A DNA stretch of 64,000 nt from Deinococcus sp. YIM 77859 (GCF_000745175.1 NZ_JQNI01000002.1:2208001-2272000); one strand, 5' to 3'; positions 1 to 22,186 are shown, counted from the first letter of the stretch. Translations and numbers: made by a program. The notes: generated by a model from the sequence alone, not told the origin.

Positions 1-161
1 AGCTCGAAGGCGTGCCACACGACCTCCACCTGCTCGCGTGCGGGAAAGTTGGCGAGGGCCTGTTCAAAGCGCCGCTTGCCGATGTAACACCACGGACAGG
101 CGATGTCCGACCAGATATCCACGCGCAGCTTGTCGGGAGAAGAGGGAGGGAAGAGGGTCAT
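1..161 (-). CDS. frnE: FrnE-like DsbA-family oxidoreductase (5' part, runs off the window)
   Basis: The reverse strand reads an ATG at 161 followed by about 53 codons that run off the left edge. The visible part holds VDIWSDIACPWCYIGKRRFE, the CPWC active site of the DsbA/FrnE (2-hydroxychromene-2-carboxylate isomerase-like) thioredoxin-fold family. Family members of Deinococcus are cytoplasmic thiol-disulfide oxidoreductases linked to oxidative stress tolerance. There is no signal peptide, as expected for FrnE. The start is supported by a -10 box six nucleotides upstream, which implies a leaderless mRNA. The C-terminal domain lies outside the window. Confidence 0.85.
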   Translation of the reverse strand, partial: MTLFPPSSPDKLRVDIWSDIACPWCYIGKRRFEQALANFPAREQVEVVWHAFE

Positions 162-167
162 GCATCT

Positions 168-196
168 ATAATAAAGTACTTTGTAAAATAAAGCAA
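168..196 (-). promoter_or_regulatory. Promoter of frnE (leaderless)
   Basis: On the minus strand TTGCTT (191-196) and TATTAT (168-173) are separated by exactly 17 nt. The -10 ends six bases before the frnE ATG, so transcription should start at or next to the start codon. This stretch is the AT-rich spot between frnE and the next gene. Confidence 0.6.
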
Positions 197-292
197 AGGC
201 GGGCGACGGACCCGAAGGGCTGCTGACGAGGGCGTCAAACGCACCTGAAGCAGTCCGCGGCCTCGTCCCCGCCCGTGCCTCGTGCGGAGGGC

Positions 293-511
293 TCAGCGCC
301 CGGGTGTGTGCTGGTCGTCGGGGAGGGGAGGAGGCGTTCCCGAGCTTTCCTCCGGGAGGGCCGCGCCCGTTTCGTCGTTGCCGGGCGTGCTCGTCTGCCC
401 AGCGCCGCCCGCGCTGGTCTTGCCGGTCTCTCGCCAGCGCTCCTGCTGCTCGATGTAGCCTTCCTGCATCTGCTCGGCTTCGTTGCCCGTTCCGTCTTGC
501 GGATTGGTCAT
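293..511 (-). CDS. Small hydrophilic hypothetical protein
   Basis: A 72-residue reading frame starting MTNPQDGTGNEAEQMQEGYI; an in-frame ATG at 535 is possible but adds only eight residues. The protein is rich in Gln, Glu, Gly, Pro and Thr, has no cysteine, no membrane segment and no signal peptide, and is probably largely disordered with one short helix (residues about 10-30). No family is recognised. It sits between frnE and carB, all on the minus strand. Composition is acidic and protein-like, unlike the overlapping plus-strand frames, which read as arginine-rich shadows. The function is unknown. Confidence 0.5.
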   Translation of the reverse strand: MTNPQDGTGNEAEQMQEGYIEQQERWRETGKTSAGGAGQTSTPGNDETGAALPEESSGTPPPLPDDQHTPGR

Positions 512-615
512 GCCCCGAGGGTAGGCGCTGACCAAAAGGGTGAAGTGTGCCCGCCGTCAAGCTGGCCTTTACCTGCTCGCGACGCGCAACGCTTCTTTAC
601 GCGCTCCAGCCCGGC

Positions 616-3705
<3,090 letters not shown>

Positions 3706-3763
3706 TCCGAGTCCTCAGTATGGCACGGATGGGGGAGGGGAGGGGTTGCAAGGTTATGCAGCT

Positions 3764-4378
3764 TCAGGCTCCCGCCAGCCAGCTTCGCAGCAGTCCCGCG
3801 GCCACCCCCCACAGCATCAGCCCCACCAGCACGTCCAGCACCTGCCAGGCGCGTGGCGTGCGCGGCAGCGGCGCCAGCTGCTGCCCGGCGAGCGCGAGGC
3901 CAAAAAACCACCCCCAGGAGGCGAGGACCGTTCCCACGAGAAAGGCGCGGCGTCCCTCCCCACCCAGGCCCGCGCTTGCCCCGCCGATCAGCACGACCGT
4001 ATCGAGGAGGGCGTGCGGATTCAGCAGGCTGAAGGCGGCAGCGGTGGCGACGACGGCTCGGGGCGAGGCCACGCTCTGCCCCCCCGTCTCCAGCGTGCCG
4101 GGCCGCCCCGCTGCCCGAAAGGATCGCCACCCGTACCACAGCAAAAAGGCCGCCCCCGCCAGCGTTCCTAGTCCCGTCAGGGCCCGGTTCTGCGCGAGAA
4201 AGGCCCCGACGCCCAACACCCCGAACGAGATCAGCAACGTATCCGCCAGCGAGCAGACCAACGCGGCGAGCAGCGCGTGACGCCGCGCCAGCCCCTGCCG
4301 CAGCACAAAGGCATTCTGCGGCCCGATGGCGACGATGAGGGAGAGGCCCAGGGTCAGGCCGCGCAGGAAGGGGGACAC
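3764..4378 (-). CDS. LysE/ArgO-family amino acid exporter
   Basis: This 204-residue integral membrane protein opens with SPFLRGLTLGLSLIVAIGPQ and has about six hydrophobic segments, matching the LysE/RhtB superfamily. The IGPQNAFVLRQGL motif near residue 20 and the SLLNPHALLDT motif near residue 130 are the family signatures of basic amino acid exporters (LysE, ArgO). I chose the GTG at 4378 because a -10 box TATCTT ends six bases upstream and because it gives the usual family length; longer frames add arginine-rich shadow sequence. It lies upstream of carB on the same strand and near the arg genes, so arginine is the likely substrate, by inference only. Confidence 0.85.
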   Translation of the reverse strand: MSPFLRGLTLGLSLIVAIGPQNAFVLRQGLARRHALLAALVCSLADTLLISFGVLGVGAFLAQNRALTGLGTLAGAAFLLWYGWRSFRAAGRPGTLETGGQSVASPRAVVATAAAFSLLNPHALLDTVVLIGGASAGLGGEGRRAFLVGTVLASWGWFFGLALAGQQLAPLPRTPRAWQVLDVLVGLMLWGVAAGLLRSWLAGA

Positions 4379-4451
4379 CGCTGGAAGATAGCGCCGGGCC
4401 CTGTCTGACCCGCGCCCTGCGCTCTTGCCGCCCAGCGCCCAAACTGCCCCC

Positions 4452-5582
<1,131 letters not shown>

Positions 5583-5662
5583 AGGGAAGGTCAAAGGCAA
5601 CCCCGCAAGCTGTAAAGGTGCCTCTCTGACATCTGCTCCTCAAGGTTGTCTATGATCCGGCT

Positions 5663-6130
5663 ATGAAGAAGACGCTGCTCGGACTGCTGGCCCTCTCCGC
5701 CGTTTCCTCTGCCGCTGCGGATGCCGTGGGCGGATACATCGGCACGGACGCTGGGATTTATTACCGCTCGGAGCTGACGGCTGACGCTGCGGTGCGCTAC
5801 GGGCTCAACCTCAGCGCGCTTAACCTCTTCCGGGGCGGCTCGCTCGCCCTGGGCGGTGAGGTCGCCTATCTGCGCAACGCGAGCAACCAGAACTTCGGCG
5901 GCCTGAACCCCTACTACGGCTTCGGCCTGGGGGTGAACGCCTCGCTGGGTTCGGTGACGGGCGTCTCTGCGTATCCGCACGTGCTGGGCGGCCTGGCCTA
6001 CAACGTGGGCGGCCCTCTCGGCGTGTTCGTGGAAGGCAACATCGGCCCGGCCATCGCCCTATCGAACGCCGGTTCGGGCATCGGGCTGGGCGCGGGCGTG
6101 CGCCTGGGCGTGAACTACCAGCTGCCCTAA
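5663..6130 (+). CDS. Small exported beta-barrel-like outer membrane protein
   Basis: The 155-residue product starts with a clear signal peptide (MKKTLLGLLALSAVSSAAAD). The rest alternates glycine, small and aromatic residues in short strands (for example GGYIGTDAGIYYRSE, NPYYGFGLGVNASLG, GIGLGAGVRLGVNYQLP) and ends on a hydrophobic residue after a tyrosine-containing strand, the look of an eight-stranded OmpA/OmpW-like barrel. Deinococcus has an outer membrane, so that location is plausible. A -10 box TATGAT (5651-5656) lies six bases before the ATG, so the mRNA is probably leaderless. It is a single-gene unit with its own terminator. No specific function is recognised. Confidence 0.7.
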   Translation: MKKTLLGLLALSAVSSAAADAVGGYIGTDAGIYYRSELTADAAVRYGLNLSALNLFRGGSLALGGEVAYLRNASNQNFGGLNPYYGFGLGVNASLGSVTGVSAYPHVLGGLAYNVGGPLGVFVEGNIGPAIALSNAGSGIGLGAGVRLGVNYQLP

Positions 6131-6147
6131 GGTCCGCGCCTTCCTGG

Positions 6148-6175
6148 CCCCCGGTCCCGCGTGGCCGGGGGTTTT
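6148..6175 (+). terminator. Rho-independent terminator after the barrel protein gene
   Basis: CCCCCGG (6148-6154) pairs with CCGGGGG (6165-6171) across a 10-nt loop and is followed at once by four T residues. It ends the 5663-6130 gene and isolates it from the argG promoter. Confidence 0.8.
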
Positions 6176-6194
6176 GCCATGCTGGACGTTTCCC

Positions 6195-6262
6195 TTGACC
6201 CTCCTGCCCGGCGCTGCTACCCTACTGCATAGCTATACGCACCTAGCGTATATCCATACAGT
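6195..6262 (+). promoter_or_regulatory. argG promoter with two tandem ARG-box-like operators
   Basis: TTGACC (6195-6200), a 17-nt spacer and TACCCT (6218-6223) form a promoter. Directly downstream, 6224-6241 and 6245-6262 each resemble the 18-bp ArgR operator consensus (TNTGNATWWWWATNCANA); the first matches most informative positions. The two boxes are 3 bp apart, the spacing usual for paired ARG boxes. They overlap a 7-bp inverted repeat TATACGC/GCGTATA centred at 6243. Position over the transcription start suggests arginine-dependent repression by an ArgR-type protein; this is inferred. Confidence 0.55.
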
Positions 6263-6386
6263 TATGCCGATCCTGACTCCCCGACGCTGACGCTCCGGCC
6301 TTCCCCTTCACGGAAAGGCCGGGCCCGTCCCGTCGGGGTGTCTGTGTGTCTCGGTGCGCCCCCCCAGAAACAGGAGAGAATGCAGC

Positions 6387-7631
<1,245 letters not shown>

Positions 7632-7686
7632 AGATGACGGTGCCGGGGCACGTCCACCGGAGGCCCCTGACCCTGGAGCGTACACG

Positions 7687-8153
7687 ATGACCTTGACCCT
7701 GCGCCCCGCCCTCCCCGCCGACGCTCCTGCCTTCCACGCCGTGATGATGGCGGCGGGTATGGACCCCCGCTCCAGTTGGAGCCGGACCCGGGTCGAGGAC
7801 GTGGCCTGGAGCCTGGGGCAGGGGGGAGGGTTCCTCGCGTGGCAGGACGGGGAGGCCGTGGGCTGTGTGGGCTGGCGACCGGACGGCCCACAGACGCTGA
7901 CCCTGAACAAGCTCGCGACTCGTCCCGAAGTGCGCGGCCAGGGCATCGGCACAGCGCTGGTGCGGGCAGTGGAGGACCTCGCGGTCCGTGGAGGCTATGC
8001 CCGCCTGCTGCTTGCCGTCAGTGCGTACAACCTCGCCGTGCTGCCTTTCTACAAACGCCTGGGCTACCGCGTGGACGAGGGGGCAGTGTACGCCCACGCG
8101 AATCCGCAGAGCCCGCCCCCCGTGGTGCTGGTGAAAGCGCTCCAAAGGACCCT

Positions 8154-8157
<4 letters not shown>
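7687..8157 (+). CDS. GNAT-family N-acetyltransferase between argG and argH
   Basis: The 156-residue protein has a single GNAT fold with the acetyl-CoA pyrophosphate loop in EVRGQGIGTALVRAVEDLA (near residue 85) and a C-terminal NLAVLPFYKRLGYRV motif. It transfers an acetyl group from acetyl-CoA to an unknown amine. Its stop overlaps the argH start (ATGA), so it is translationally coupled to argH and 55 bp downstream of argG. The location hints at a link to arginine metabolism, but the sequence differs from the N-acetylglutamate synthase-like GNAT at 11251. Confidence 0.85.
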
Positions 8158-10063
<1,906 letters not shown>

Positions 10064-10089
10064 ACTCTGCCCCCAAGGAGGCCTCCGAA

Positions 10090-10581
10090 ATGACCCTGAC
10101 TGACATGCACGTCAAACTGCGGCAGGCCGCGCCCGCCGATTTTCCCCTCATCCTTGACCTGCTGACGCGCTGCGGCCTGCACACCTCCAGCGTGACCCCG
10201 GAGATGAGCACCTACTGGATTGCCGAACTCGACGGTGTGCCGGGCGGCTGCATCGGCCTGGAACACGGCGCGGGGGCCTCGCTGATCCGCTCGGCGGCGG
10301 TGGTGCCGGACGCGCGGGGCCAGGGCCTGGGCCGAGCGCTTGTCGAGTCGGCCCTCACGTACGCCACCCTGCGGGGTGACCGCACCGTGTACCTCTTTTC
10401 GCAGGAGGCGGGAAGCTACTGGCGGCGCTTCGGCTTCGCGCCGGTGAGCGCCGAAGAGATCGCCGCCGCACTGCCGGACGTGCCGCAGGTAAGAAGCGGC
10501 GTTCTCAAGGGCTGGATCGCGCAGGAGCAGGCGTGGAAGCGAACGCTCCACGCGGCTGGAGAGGAGGGGGGAGGTGACTGA
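10090..10581 (+). CDS. GNAT-family N-acetyltransferase (tandem paralogue 1)
   Basis: The 163-residue protein has a GNAT acetyl-CoA site in VVPDARGQGLGRALVESALTY and a short strand/loop YWRRFGFAPVSAEEIAAALP. A good ribosome site AAGGAGGC lies eight bases before the ATG. It is clearly related to the next gene: both share the C/AIGLEHGxGASL and RGDRxxYxFS segments, so they arose by tandem duplication. The acceptor substrate is unknown; the overall layout resembles the arsenic-resistance ArsN2 branch and other small GNATs. Confidence 0.82.
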   Translation: MTLTDMHVKLRQAAPADFPLILDLLTRCGLHTSSVTPEMSTYWIAELDGVPGGCIGLEHGAGASLIRSAAVVPDARGQGLGRALVESALTYATLRGDRTVYLFSQEAGSYWRRFGFAPVSAEEIAAALPDVPQVRSGVLKGWIAQEQAWKRTLHAAGEEGGGD

Positions 10582-10634
10582 AGACATTGTGGCCTTGAGC
10601 GGGGCCGGGTTGCGCTATGCTGCGCGCACGCAAC

Positions 10635-10665
<31 letters not shown>

Positions 10666-10697
10666 TCCCGGCGCGACCGAACCCGGAGGGCATACCC

Positions 10698-11168
10698 ATG
10701 ACCGATTCGAACATTCAGATTCGCCTCGCTGGTCCCCAGGACAAGGACACGGTCTGCCGCATCTTCCACGAGGCCGGGCTGGAGACCGAGGAAGCCCTCG
10801 CCCCCGGCACCACCTACTGGGTGTTGGAGCGCGGCGGACAGGCGGTGGGGGCCATCGGCCTGGAGCATGGGGACGGCGCATCCCTGCTGCGTGGCGCGGC
10901 AGTTGTGCCCTCCGCGCGGGGGCAGGGGCTGGGTCGCCGTCTGGTGATGAGCGCGGTGGAGTATGCCCAGGCCCGGGGCGACCGCGCCCTCTACATGTTC
11001 AGCAAGGGTGGCGACTGGAGCAGCTTCGGCTTTCAGCAGGTGCCCCTTGCGGTGGTGATGGGCGAGGTGCCCGGTGCTCCGCAGATCCAGGCGTACCGCG
11101 CTCGCAGCGAGCGGCCCGGCGGCACCACCTGGATGCGGCCGCTCGACCAAAAGGTCAGCCGGGCCTAG
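10698..11168 (+). CDS. GNAT-family N-acetyltransferase (tandem paralogue 2)
   Basis: The 156-residue protein begins MTDSNIQIRLAGPQDKDTVC and has the acetyl-CoA loop VVPSARGQGLGRRLVMSA. The start at 10698 follows CGGAGGG; an upstream in-frame ATG at 10617 adds 27 residues of shadow-like sequence. It shares the LEHGDGASLLRGAAVV block with the gene before it. Compared with its paralogue the tail after the core is diverged and basic. The substrate is unknown. Confidence 0.8.
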   Translation: MTDSNIQIRLAGPQDKDTVCRIFHEAGLETEEALAPGTTYWVLERGGQAVGAIGLEHGDGASLLRGAAVVPSARGQGLGRRLVMSAVEYAQARGDRALYMFSKGGDWSSFGFQQVPLAVVMGEVPGAPQIQAYRARSERPGGTTWMRPLDQKVSRA

Positions 11169-11250
11169 CACGGCAAAGGGAGCGCAGGCCGTGCGGCGTC
11201 GCCGCTGAATGCCGCGCGGCTCGTTCGCTCCGCGTACAGGGGGAGAGACG

Positions 11251-11796
<546 letters not shown>

Positions 11797-11805
11797 GACG
11801 TTTGG

Positions 11806-12065
11806 GTGCGTGATGTTCGTTCGCTTGCGATGTGGCCGAGGGCGCGTCCGTTGACGCTGGCGGTCGACCCGGTCGGCGGTTCCTTCCCCTTGGAGAAGCG
11901 GTTTGGGCTGACTTCGCCGTTGCGGGCGAAACCGAATCTCTGCTTGTGCTGGCGCGCGATTTCGGCTGTCTCCCGCCGCAAGCCGCTGCTGACCTCCTCG
12001 CTCAGACCCAGGAGATCAAGCGAATGCTGGCCGCCTTCACCGCGCGTCTCCAAACACCCTGCTAA
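11806..12065 (+). pseudogene. Remnant of an S23-type four-helix-bundle protein gene
   Basis: Two reading frames carry the two ends of one known family. The first (from GTG 11806) reads VRDVRSLAMWPRARPLTLAV then FPLEKRFGLTSPLR, the N-terminus of the four-helix-bundle proteins first seen in 23S rRNA intervening sequences. After about 11925 the homologous C-terminal part continues in another frame: ETESLLVLARDFGCLPP and then QTQEIKRMLAAF, ending at a TAA at 12063-12065. The middle helix region (SVPANIAEG block of the family) is missing, so a deletion of roughly 35-40 codons plus a frame change has inactivated it. It is flanked by heptameric repeats. Confidence 0.75.
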
Positions 12066-12073
12066 GCTCTGTG

Positions 12074-12107
12074 GCTGAAAGCTGACGGCTGACCGCTGAC
12101 AGCTTCC
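12074..12107. repeat. Heptameric repeat array, right copy
   Basis: The segment reads as consecutive 7-mers GCTGAAA, GCTGACG, GCTGACC, GCTGACA, GCTT. Its orientation is opposite to the copy at 11771. It lies 40 bp before carA, within the probable carA leader. Confidence 0.7.
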
Positions 12108-12147
12108 GCCATAAAACGCGTCCCGTGAGGCGCGAATGGAGGTCCCT

Positions 12148-13332
<1,185 letters not shown>

Positions 13333-13341
13333 GAAGCTTTC

Positions 13342-13399
13342 AGCGGTCAGCGAGAGAGGGTGAACGCCAATTCAGGTGTTCGCCCTCTTGCTGACCGCT
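13342..13399 (+). terminator. Long hairpin after carA built from heptameric repeats
   Basis: AGCGGTCAGC (13342-13351) pairs with GCTGACCGCT (13390-13399), and inside it AGAGGG and GAAC pair with GTTC and CCCTCT, leaving a loop near 13366-13377. The stem is made of the same GCTGACC heptamers seen upstream of carA. There is no T-run, so it may stop transcription inefficiently or simply stabilise the carA mRNA end. Confidence 0.5.
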
Positions 13400-13459
13400 T
13401 GAGCGTTCCTTGAGCCGAAAGGGCCTTCCCTGCCCGGCGCGGAAGACTGAAGGGAACCC

Positions 13460-13521
13460 ATGAGTGACCCTGTTCCCCTCTTCGGCCCGCCCCCGTTCAC
13501 CTCCCCGGCGACTGGGACGAG
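13460..13521 (+). other. Frameshifted 5' end of ung
   Basis: An ATG at 13460 starts MSDPVPLFGPPP, the expected N-terminus of a Deinococcus uracil-DNA glycosylase. After the C-run at 13490-13494 the matching continuation (VHLPGDWDEVLRGE) is found one frame over. Adding one C to the run would join the two parts into a single normal gene. Either the base is truly lost or it is a homopolymer sequencing error. Confidence 0.7.
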
Positions 13522-15239
<1,718 letters not shown>

Positions 15240-15601
15240 GACCAACTGGCTTTGCCTCTCCCGCTGGTCGGGGTTGTCTGCGGTCCACCGCAATGGGGTG
15301 GGCCGGCCAAAGCGTGCAGCTCTGGTCACCCCGCGCTGAGCTTTACCGCCGCACCAGATCCCGCCCCACCTGGCTCAGGTTCTGCTTGCCGCACAGCGCC
15401 AGGGCCAGCCGCACCTCTCCTTCCAGCAGGTCGAGGGTGCGGCGCACGCCCGCCTCACCGCCCGCGGCCAGCCCCCACAGCGCCGCGCGGCCCAGGAAGA
15501 CGCAGCGGGCCCCGAGGGCAAGCGCCTTGAGCACGTCTGTTCCGCGCGTTACGCCGCCGTCGAGGTAGACTTCCACCTGGTCCCCCACCGCGTCGACCAC
15601 C

Positions 15602-15633
<32 letters not shown>

Positions 15634-15649
15634 ATCCAGCTGCCGTCCC

Positions 15650-15694
<45 letters not shown>

Positions 15695-15831
15695 AGAGCG
15701 TCCTCTGCGGTCAGAATGCCCTTCAGCACGATGGGCAGGGCGGTGAGCCCGCGCAGCCAGGCGAGGTCTTTCCAGCGGACACTCGGGTCAACCAGGCCCT
15801 GGAAATAGTTCACCGAAATGCTCCGGGGAAG

Positions 15832-15852
15832 CCCCGCCCTTTAGGGCTGGGG
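15832..15852 (+). repeat. Left-end subterminal hairpin of the insertion element
   Basis: CCCC-GCCCT, loop TT, AGGGC, bulged T, GGGG. The geometry (4 bp, 5 bp, 2-nt loop, single bulged T on the 3' side) is the same as at the right end, as expected for the TnpA-recognised hairpins of IS200/IS605 elements. Confidence 0.8.
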
Positions 15853-15913
15853 AGGAACCGGAGCGCCGCGAAGCGGCCTAGGTTTTCACCAGCTCGCATG
15901 TTAAACCCTTTCT

Positions 15914-17590
<1,677 letters not shown>

Positions 17591-17849
17591 AGCCGCCGCC
17601 CGCGCGGTGCCGAGTTCGGCGTCCGGGTGGGCGAGGCCGTGAAAGGCGCTTGGCGCGATGCCCACCGGGAAACTCAGGGGTAGGCCCAGCACCTCCGTCC
17701 GGGTGTCTACGTCCGAGACGTCCACCAGCACGCGGGGGCGCAGGCGCAGGCGGCGAAAGCCCGCGCGGTTTTCCTGCAGCGTCACCTCGTCGTTTGCCCC
17801 GCTGGCGTAGTACTCCAGCGCGCCCTGGTCCAGGCGGCTTTTTCCGATG

Positions 17850-17881
<32 letters not shown>

Positions 17882-17982
17882 AAGCTCCGGCAGGTTGGTG
17901 GTCATGCGTCAGGGTAACAGGCCGGGAGAAGACGAGCGCCTGAGCTTCCAATCCCCGATCTTTCCCCTGCTACCCTCTCCCC

Positions 17983-18393
<411 letters not shown>

Positions 18394-18398
18394 GCGCC

Positions 18399-19038
<640 letters not shown>

Positions 19039-19052
<14 letters not shown>

Positions 19053-20085
19053 ACTGCGGCTGGAGCTTCTTTGGCAGCTTTCGAACCTCAACGGGGTGCC
19101 CGGCAACGAGGATGCCGTGCGCGACTTTGTGCTGCGCGAACTGGAGGGCCTGGCCGACGAGGTGCATGTCGACGCGCTGGGCAACGTGATCGCGCTGCGC
19201 TACGGCCAGGGCGAAGGCAAACGCGAGCGCGTCATGCTCAGCGCCCACATGGACGAGATTGGCTTTCTGGTGAGCTTCATCGACGACCGGGGCTTCCTGC
19301 GGGTGCAGGCGTTGGGCGGCTTCGATCCCCGGAATCTCTTTGCGCGGAACGTGACCGTGCAGACGCGCGGCGGCCCACTGCCGGGCGTGCTGACGCCGGG
19401 GGGACGTCCCGTTCACCTCGCCACGCCCGAAGACCGTAAGAAGGTACCCGAGCTCAAGGAGTTCTTCGTGGACCTGGGCCTCCCGGCCGACGAGGTGCGA
19501 AGCCGAGTGCGGGTGGGCGATATGGTCACCCTGGACCAGAAGGCCCGGCAGGTGGGTCGGCTGACCGTCGGTAAGGCGATGGACGACCGGGCCAGCGTGT
19601 TTCTGGGACTGGAGGTGCTGCGCCACTTCCGTGAGGCCCGTCCCCGGCATGACGTGGTCGCGGTCTTCAGCGTGCAGGAGGAGGTGGGCCTGCGCGGCGC
19701 CACCGTCGCGGCGTACGGTGCCGCGCCCACGCTGGGCATCGGCTTGGACGTGACCCTGGCGGTGGACACGCCGGGCGTCGGCCCGGAGGAGGCGGTCACG
19801 CGGGTGGGCGGGGGGATCGGCATCAAGGTGTTCGATTCCTCCATGATCTCGACCCGCTGGCTGGTGGACGAACTGGTGGACCTCGCCGAGCGCGAGGGCA
19901 TCCCGTACCAACTGGAGGTGCTGCCGCTGGGCGGCACAGACGGCGCGGCGATCCAGCGCACGCGTTCGGGCGTGCCCAGCGTCACCCTCAGCGTGCCCAC
20001 CCGCTACATTCACACGGTGGTCGAGGCCGTCCACGAGGACGACCTGCGGGCAGGGGTAGACCTGCTCGTCGCGTACCTGCGCTGA
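19039..20085 (+). CDS. M42-family metallo-aminopeptidase
   Basis: The 348-residue protein is a dinuclear-metal aminopeptidase of the glutamyl/TET type. Metal and catalytic residues are visible in [47 protein letters not shown] and PTRYIHT, in family order. I prefer the GTG at 19039: a -10 box TATGCT (19026-19031) ends seven bases before it. An ATG at 19027 would start within that box. The gene overlaps the pth stop. Such enzymes act in the cytoplasm on short peptides, often as dodecamers. Confidence 0.9.
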
Positions 20086-20367
20086 GGTCGGACCGGCTGG
20101 CTTTGCGCGGGCAGGCGCGTCCTCGAGGACGTATGGAACTGCTGTCCGGTTTGCTGTCCTCGCTGGGCCTGTCGGGCGTGCTGCGGCTCGCCTCCCGCCT
20201 GTGGGGAAGGGTGCGGGGTCGCCGAGCGGTTGAGCAAAGCATGTCTGTGAGGAGGGGAGAGGCGGCGCAGCCCTCCCCTTCCTCTGTGCCTTCTTGCTGG
20301 ATGTCGTCCCTTTCCTGCACAAGACGCACGTTGTAGTGTCCGAGGTGGGGAAAGCCTCGAGAAAGTC

Positions 20368-20401
20368 TGCAATTTGTCCAGAGGATTATGGACAAATTGC
20401 A
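20368..20401. promoter_or_regulatory. 12-bp perfect inverted repeat, candidate operator of glnB-amtB
   Basis: TGCAATTTGTCC (20368-20379) and GGACAAATTGCA (20390-20401) are perfect inverted copies separated by 10 nt. The right arm ends 9 bp before the -35 box. The half-site centres are about two helical turns apart, fitting a dimeric or tetrameric regulator that would act on the nitrogen operon. The regulator is unknown. Confidence 0.55.
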
Positions 20402-20410
20402 AGTTTTGCG

Positions 20411-20439
20411 TTGACATCCCGCAGCTTTCCCTGCACACT
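20411..20439 (+). promoter_or_regulatory. Promoter of glnB-amtB
   Basis: TTGACA (20411-20416) is a perfect -35 box, followed by a 17-nt spacer and CACACT (20434-20439). It lies 53 bp before the P-II start codon, which has its own AAGGAGA ribosome site. Confidence 0.65.
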
Positions 20440-20492
20440 GCCTCCATGCAGGGCTCGGTGGCCTGCAACTTGAACGGGAAAAAGGAGACGCC

Positions 20493-20885
<393 letters not shown>

Positions 20886-20887
20886 CG

Positions 20888-22186
20888 ATGCAGAGGTGCT
20901 TTCCCCTCATCCTGCTGCTGGGCGGCGTGGCCCTCGCCCAGAACTCCCAAGCTGCGCTCAGCAGCGGTGACACCGCCTGGATGCTCATCTCCGCCGCGCT
21001 CGTGATGCTGATGACGCCCGGCCTGGCCTTTTTCTACGGTGGCCTCACACGTGCCCGCAGCGTCCTGAACACCATGCTGATGAGCTTTGCGAGCATGGGC
21101 CTCGTCGGCCTTCTCTGGATGGGCCTGGGGTATACCCTCGCCTTTGGTCCGGGGGGGAACGCGTTCGTCGGCGGGCTGTCTCACCTCGGGCTAGAGGGCC
21201 TGCAAGGCAGCGTGACCGGCACCATTCCCACCCTCGTCTTTGCCGCGTTTCAGGCGATGTTCGCCATCATCGCGCTGGCCCTGATCAGCGGTGCGGTTGT
21301 GGAGCGGATGCGCTTCGGTGCGTTTCTGCTCTTCGGCGGTCTATGGAGCCTGTTGATCTACTCGCCCCTGGCGCACTGGGTGTGGAGCCCCGACGGCTGG
21401 CTCTTCAAGGACGGCGCGCTGGACTTCGCGGGCGGCACGGTGATTCATATCTCGGCAGGCGTGAGCGCGCTTGTGGCTGCGTTTCTGGTCGGGCCGCGGC
21501 TCGGCTACCCTAGGGCGGCGCACGTTCCGCACAACGTGCCCTTCGTGCTGTTGGGCGCGGGCCTGCTGTGGTTTGGCTGGCTGGGCTTTAATGCGGGTTC
21601 GGCCCTCGCCGCGAATGGGACGGCGGCCCTGGCCTTGATCACCACCCTGGTCGCGCCCGCCGCCGCGCTGCTCACCTGGTTGGGCTGGGAGAGTCTGCGG
21701 GGCGGCAAGCCCACCGCCGTGGGTGCCGCGACCGGCCTGGTCGTCGGTCTGGTCGCCATCACGCCCGCCTGTGCCTTTGTGTCCCCTTGGGCAGCGGTCA
21801 TCGTCGGCGTGTTGGGGGCGACCGCGAGCTTCTGGACCGTGCAGGCCAAACGCGCCCTGCGGGCCGATGACGCGCTTGACGTGTTTGCCTGCCACGGGGT
21901 CGCGGGTATCGTTGGCGCGCTGCTGACTGGAGCTTTGGCCTGGACGACGGCCCAGGGCAAACCCCTCCCTGAACAGCTGCTGACCCAGCTGGTCAGCGTC
22001 GTGGCGGCGGTCGCCTTTGCGGGCCTGGGCTCCTTTGTGCTGCTGAAACTGGTCAATCTGCTGCTGCCGCTGCGCATTCCCGCCGCTCAGGAGATCAGCG
22101 GCATCGACGTCAGTGCCCACAGCGAGCAGGGCTACAGCGAGAACGAGACCGGCCTGGGCACGCCGGTGCTGGTGGGGGGCGACTAG
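20888..22186 (+). CDS. amtB: Ammonium transporter AmtB
   Basis: The 432-residue membrane protein conducts ammonium/ammonia. It starts with a cleavable-looking signal segment (MQRCFPLILLLGGVALAQN) and has about eleven membrane helices. The pore histidines are in FAGGTVIHISAGVSALVAA and DVFACHGVAGIVGALLTG, and the substrate-site block HVPHNVPFVLLGAGLLWFGW is conserved. It follows the P-II gene by 2 bp and ends with a strong hairpin. Its cytoplasmic tail EISGIDVSAHSEQGY is the usual one for P-II-regulated Amt proteins. Confidence 0.95.
   Translation: MQRCFPLILLLGGVALAQNSQAALSSGDTAWMLISAALVMLMTPGLAFFYGGLTRARSVLNTMLMSFASMGLVGLLWMGLGYTLAFGPGGNAFVGGLSHLGLEGLQGSVTGTIPTLVFAAFQAMFAIIALALISGAVVERMRFGAFLLFGGLWSLLIYSPLAHWVWSPDGWLFKDGALDFAGGTVIHISAGVSALVAAFLVGPRLGYPRAAHVPHNVPFVLLGAGLLWFGWLGFNAGSALAANGTAALALITTLVAPAAALLTWLGWESLRGGKPTAVGAATGLVVGLVAITPACAFVSPWAAVIVGVLGATASFWTVQAKRALRADDALDVFACHGVAGIVGALLTGALAWTTAQGKPLPEQLLTQLVSVVAAVAFAGLGSFVLLKLVNLLLPLRIPAAQEISGIDVSAHSEQGYSENETGLGTPVLVGGD

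Larger units (their letters stand above)
20086..20492 (+). other. 407-bp intergenic region upstream of the P-II gene
   Basis: It holds a 14-bp palindrome (20118-20131), a weak candidate ORF (20133-20336, starting MELLSGLLSSLGLSGVLRLA, 67 codons with an unconvincing serine-rich end), GGGGAG/CTCCCC repeats near 20253-20278, and then the 12-bp inverted repeat and promoter listed separately. I see no convincing gene. Confidence 0.5.

Noticed and set aside
20133..20336. 67-codon ORF upstream of the P-II gene
   Set aside because: The start looks plausible but the second half is a Ser/Pro/Cys string over a purine-rich repeat, and there is no clear ribosome site; kept only as a note in the intergenic entry.
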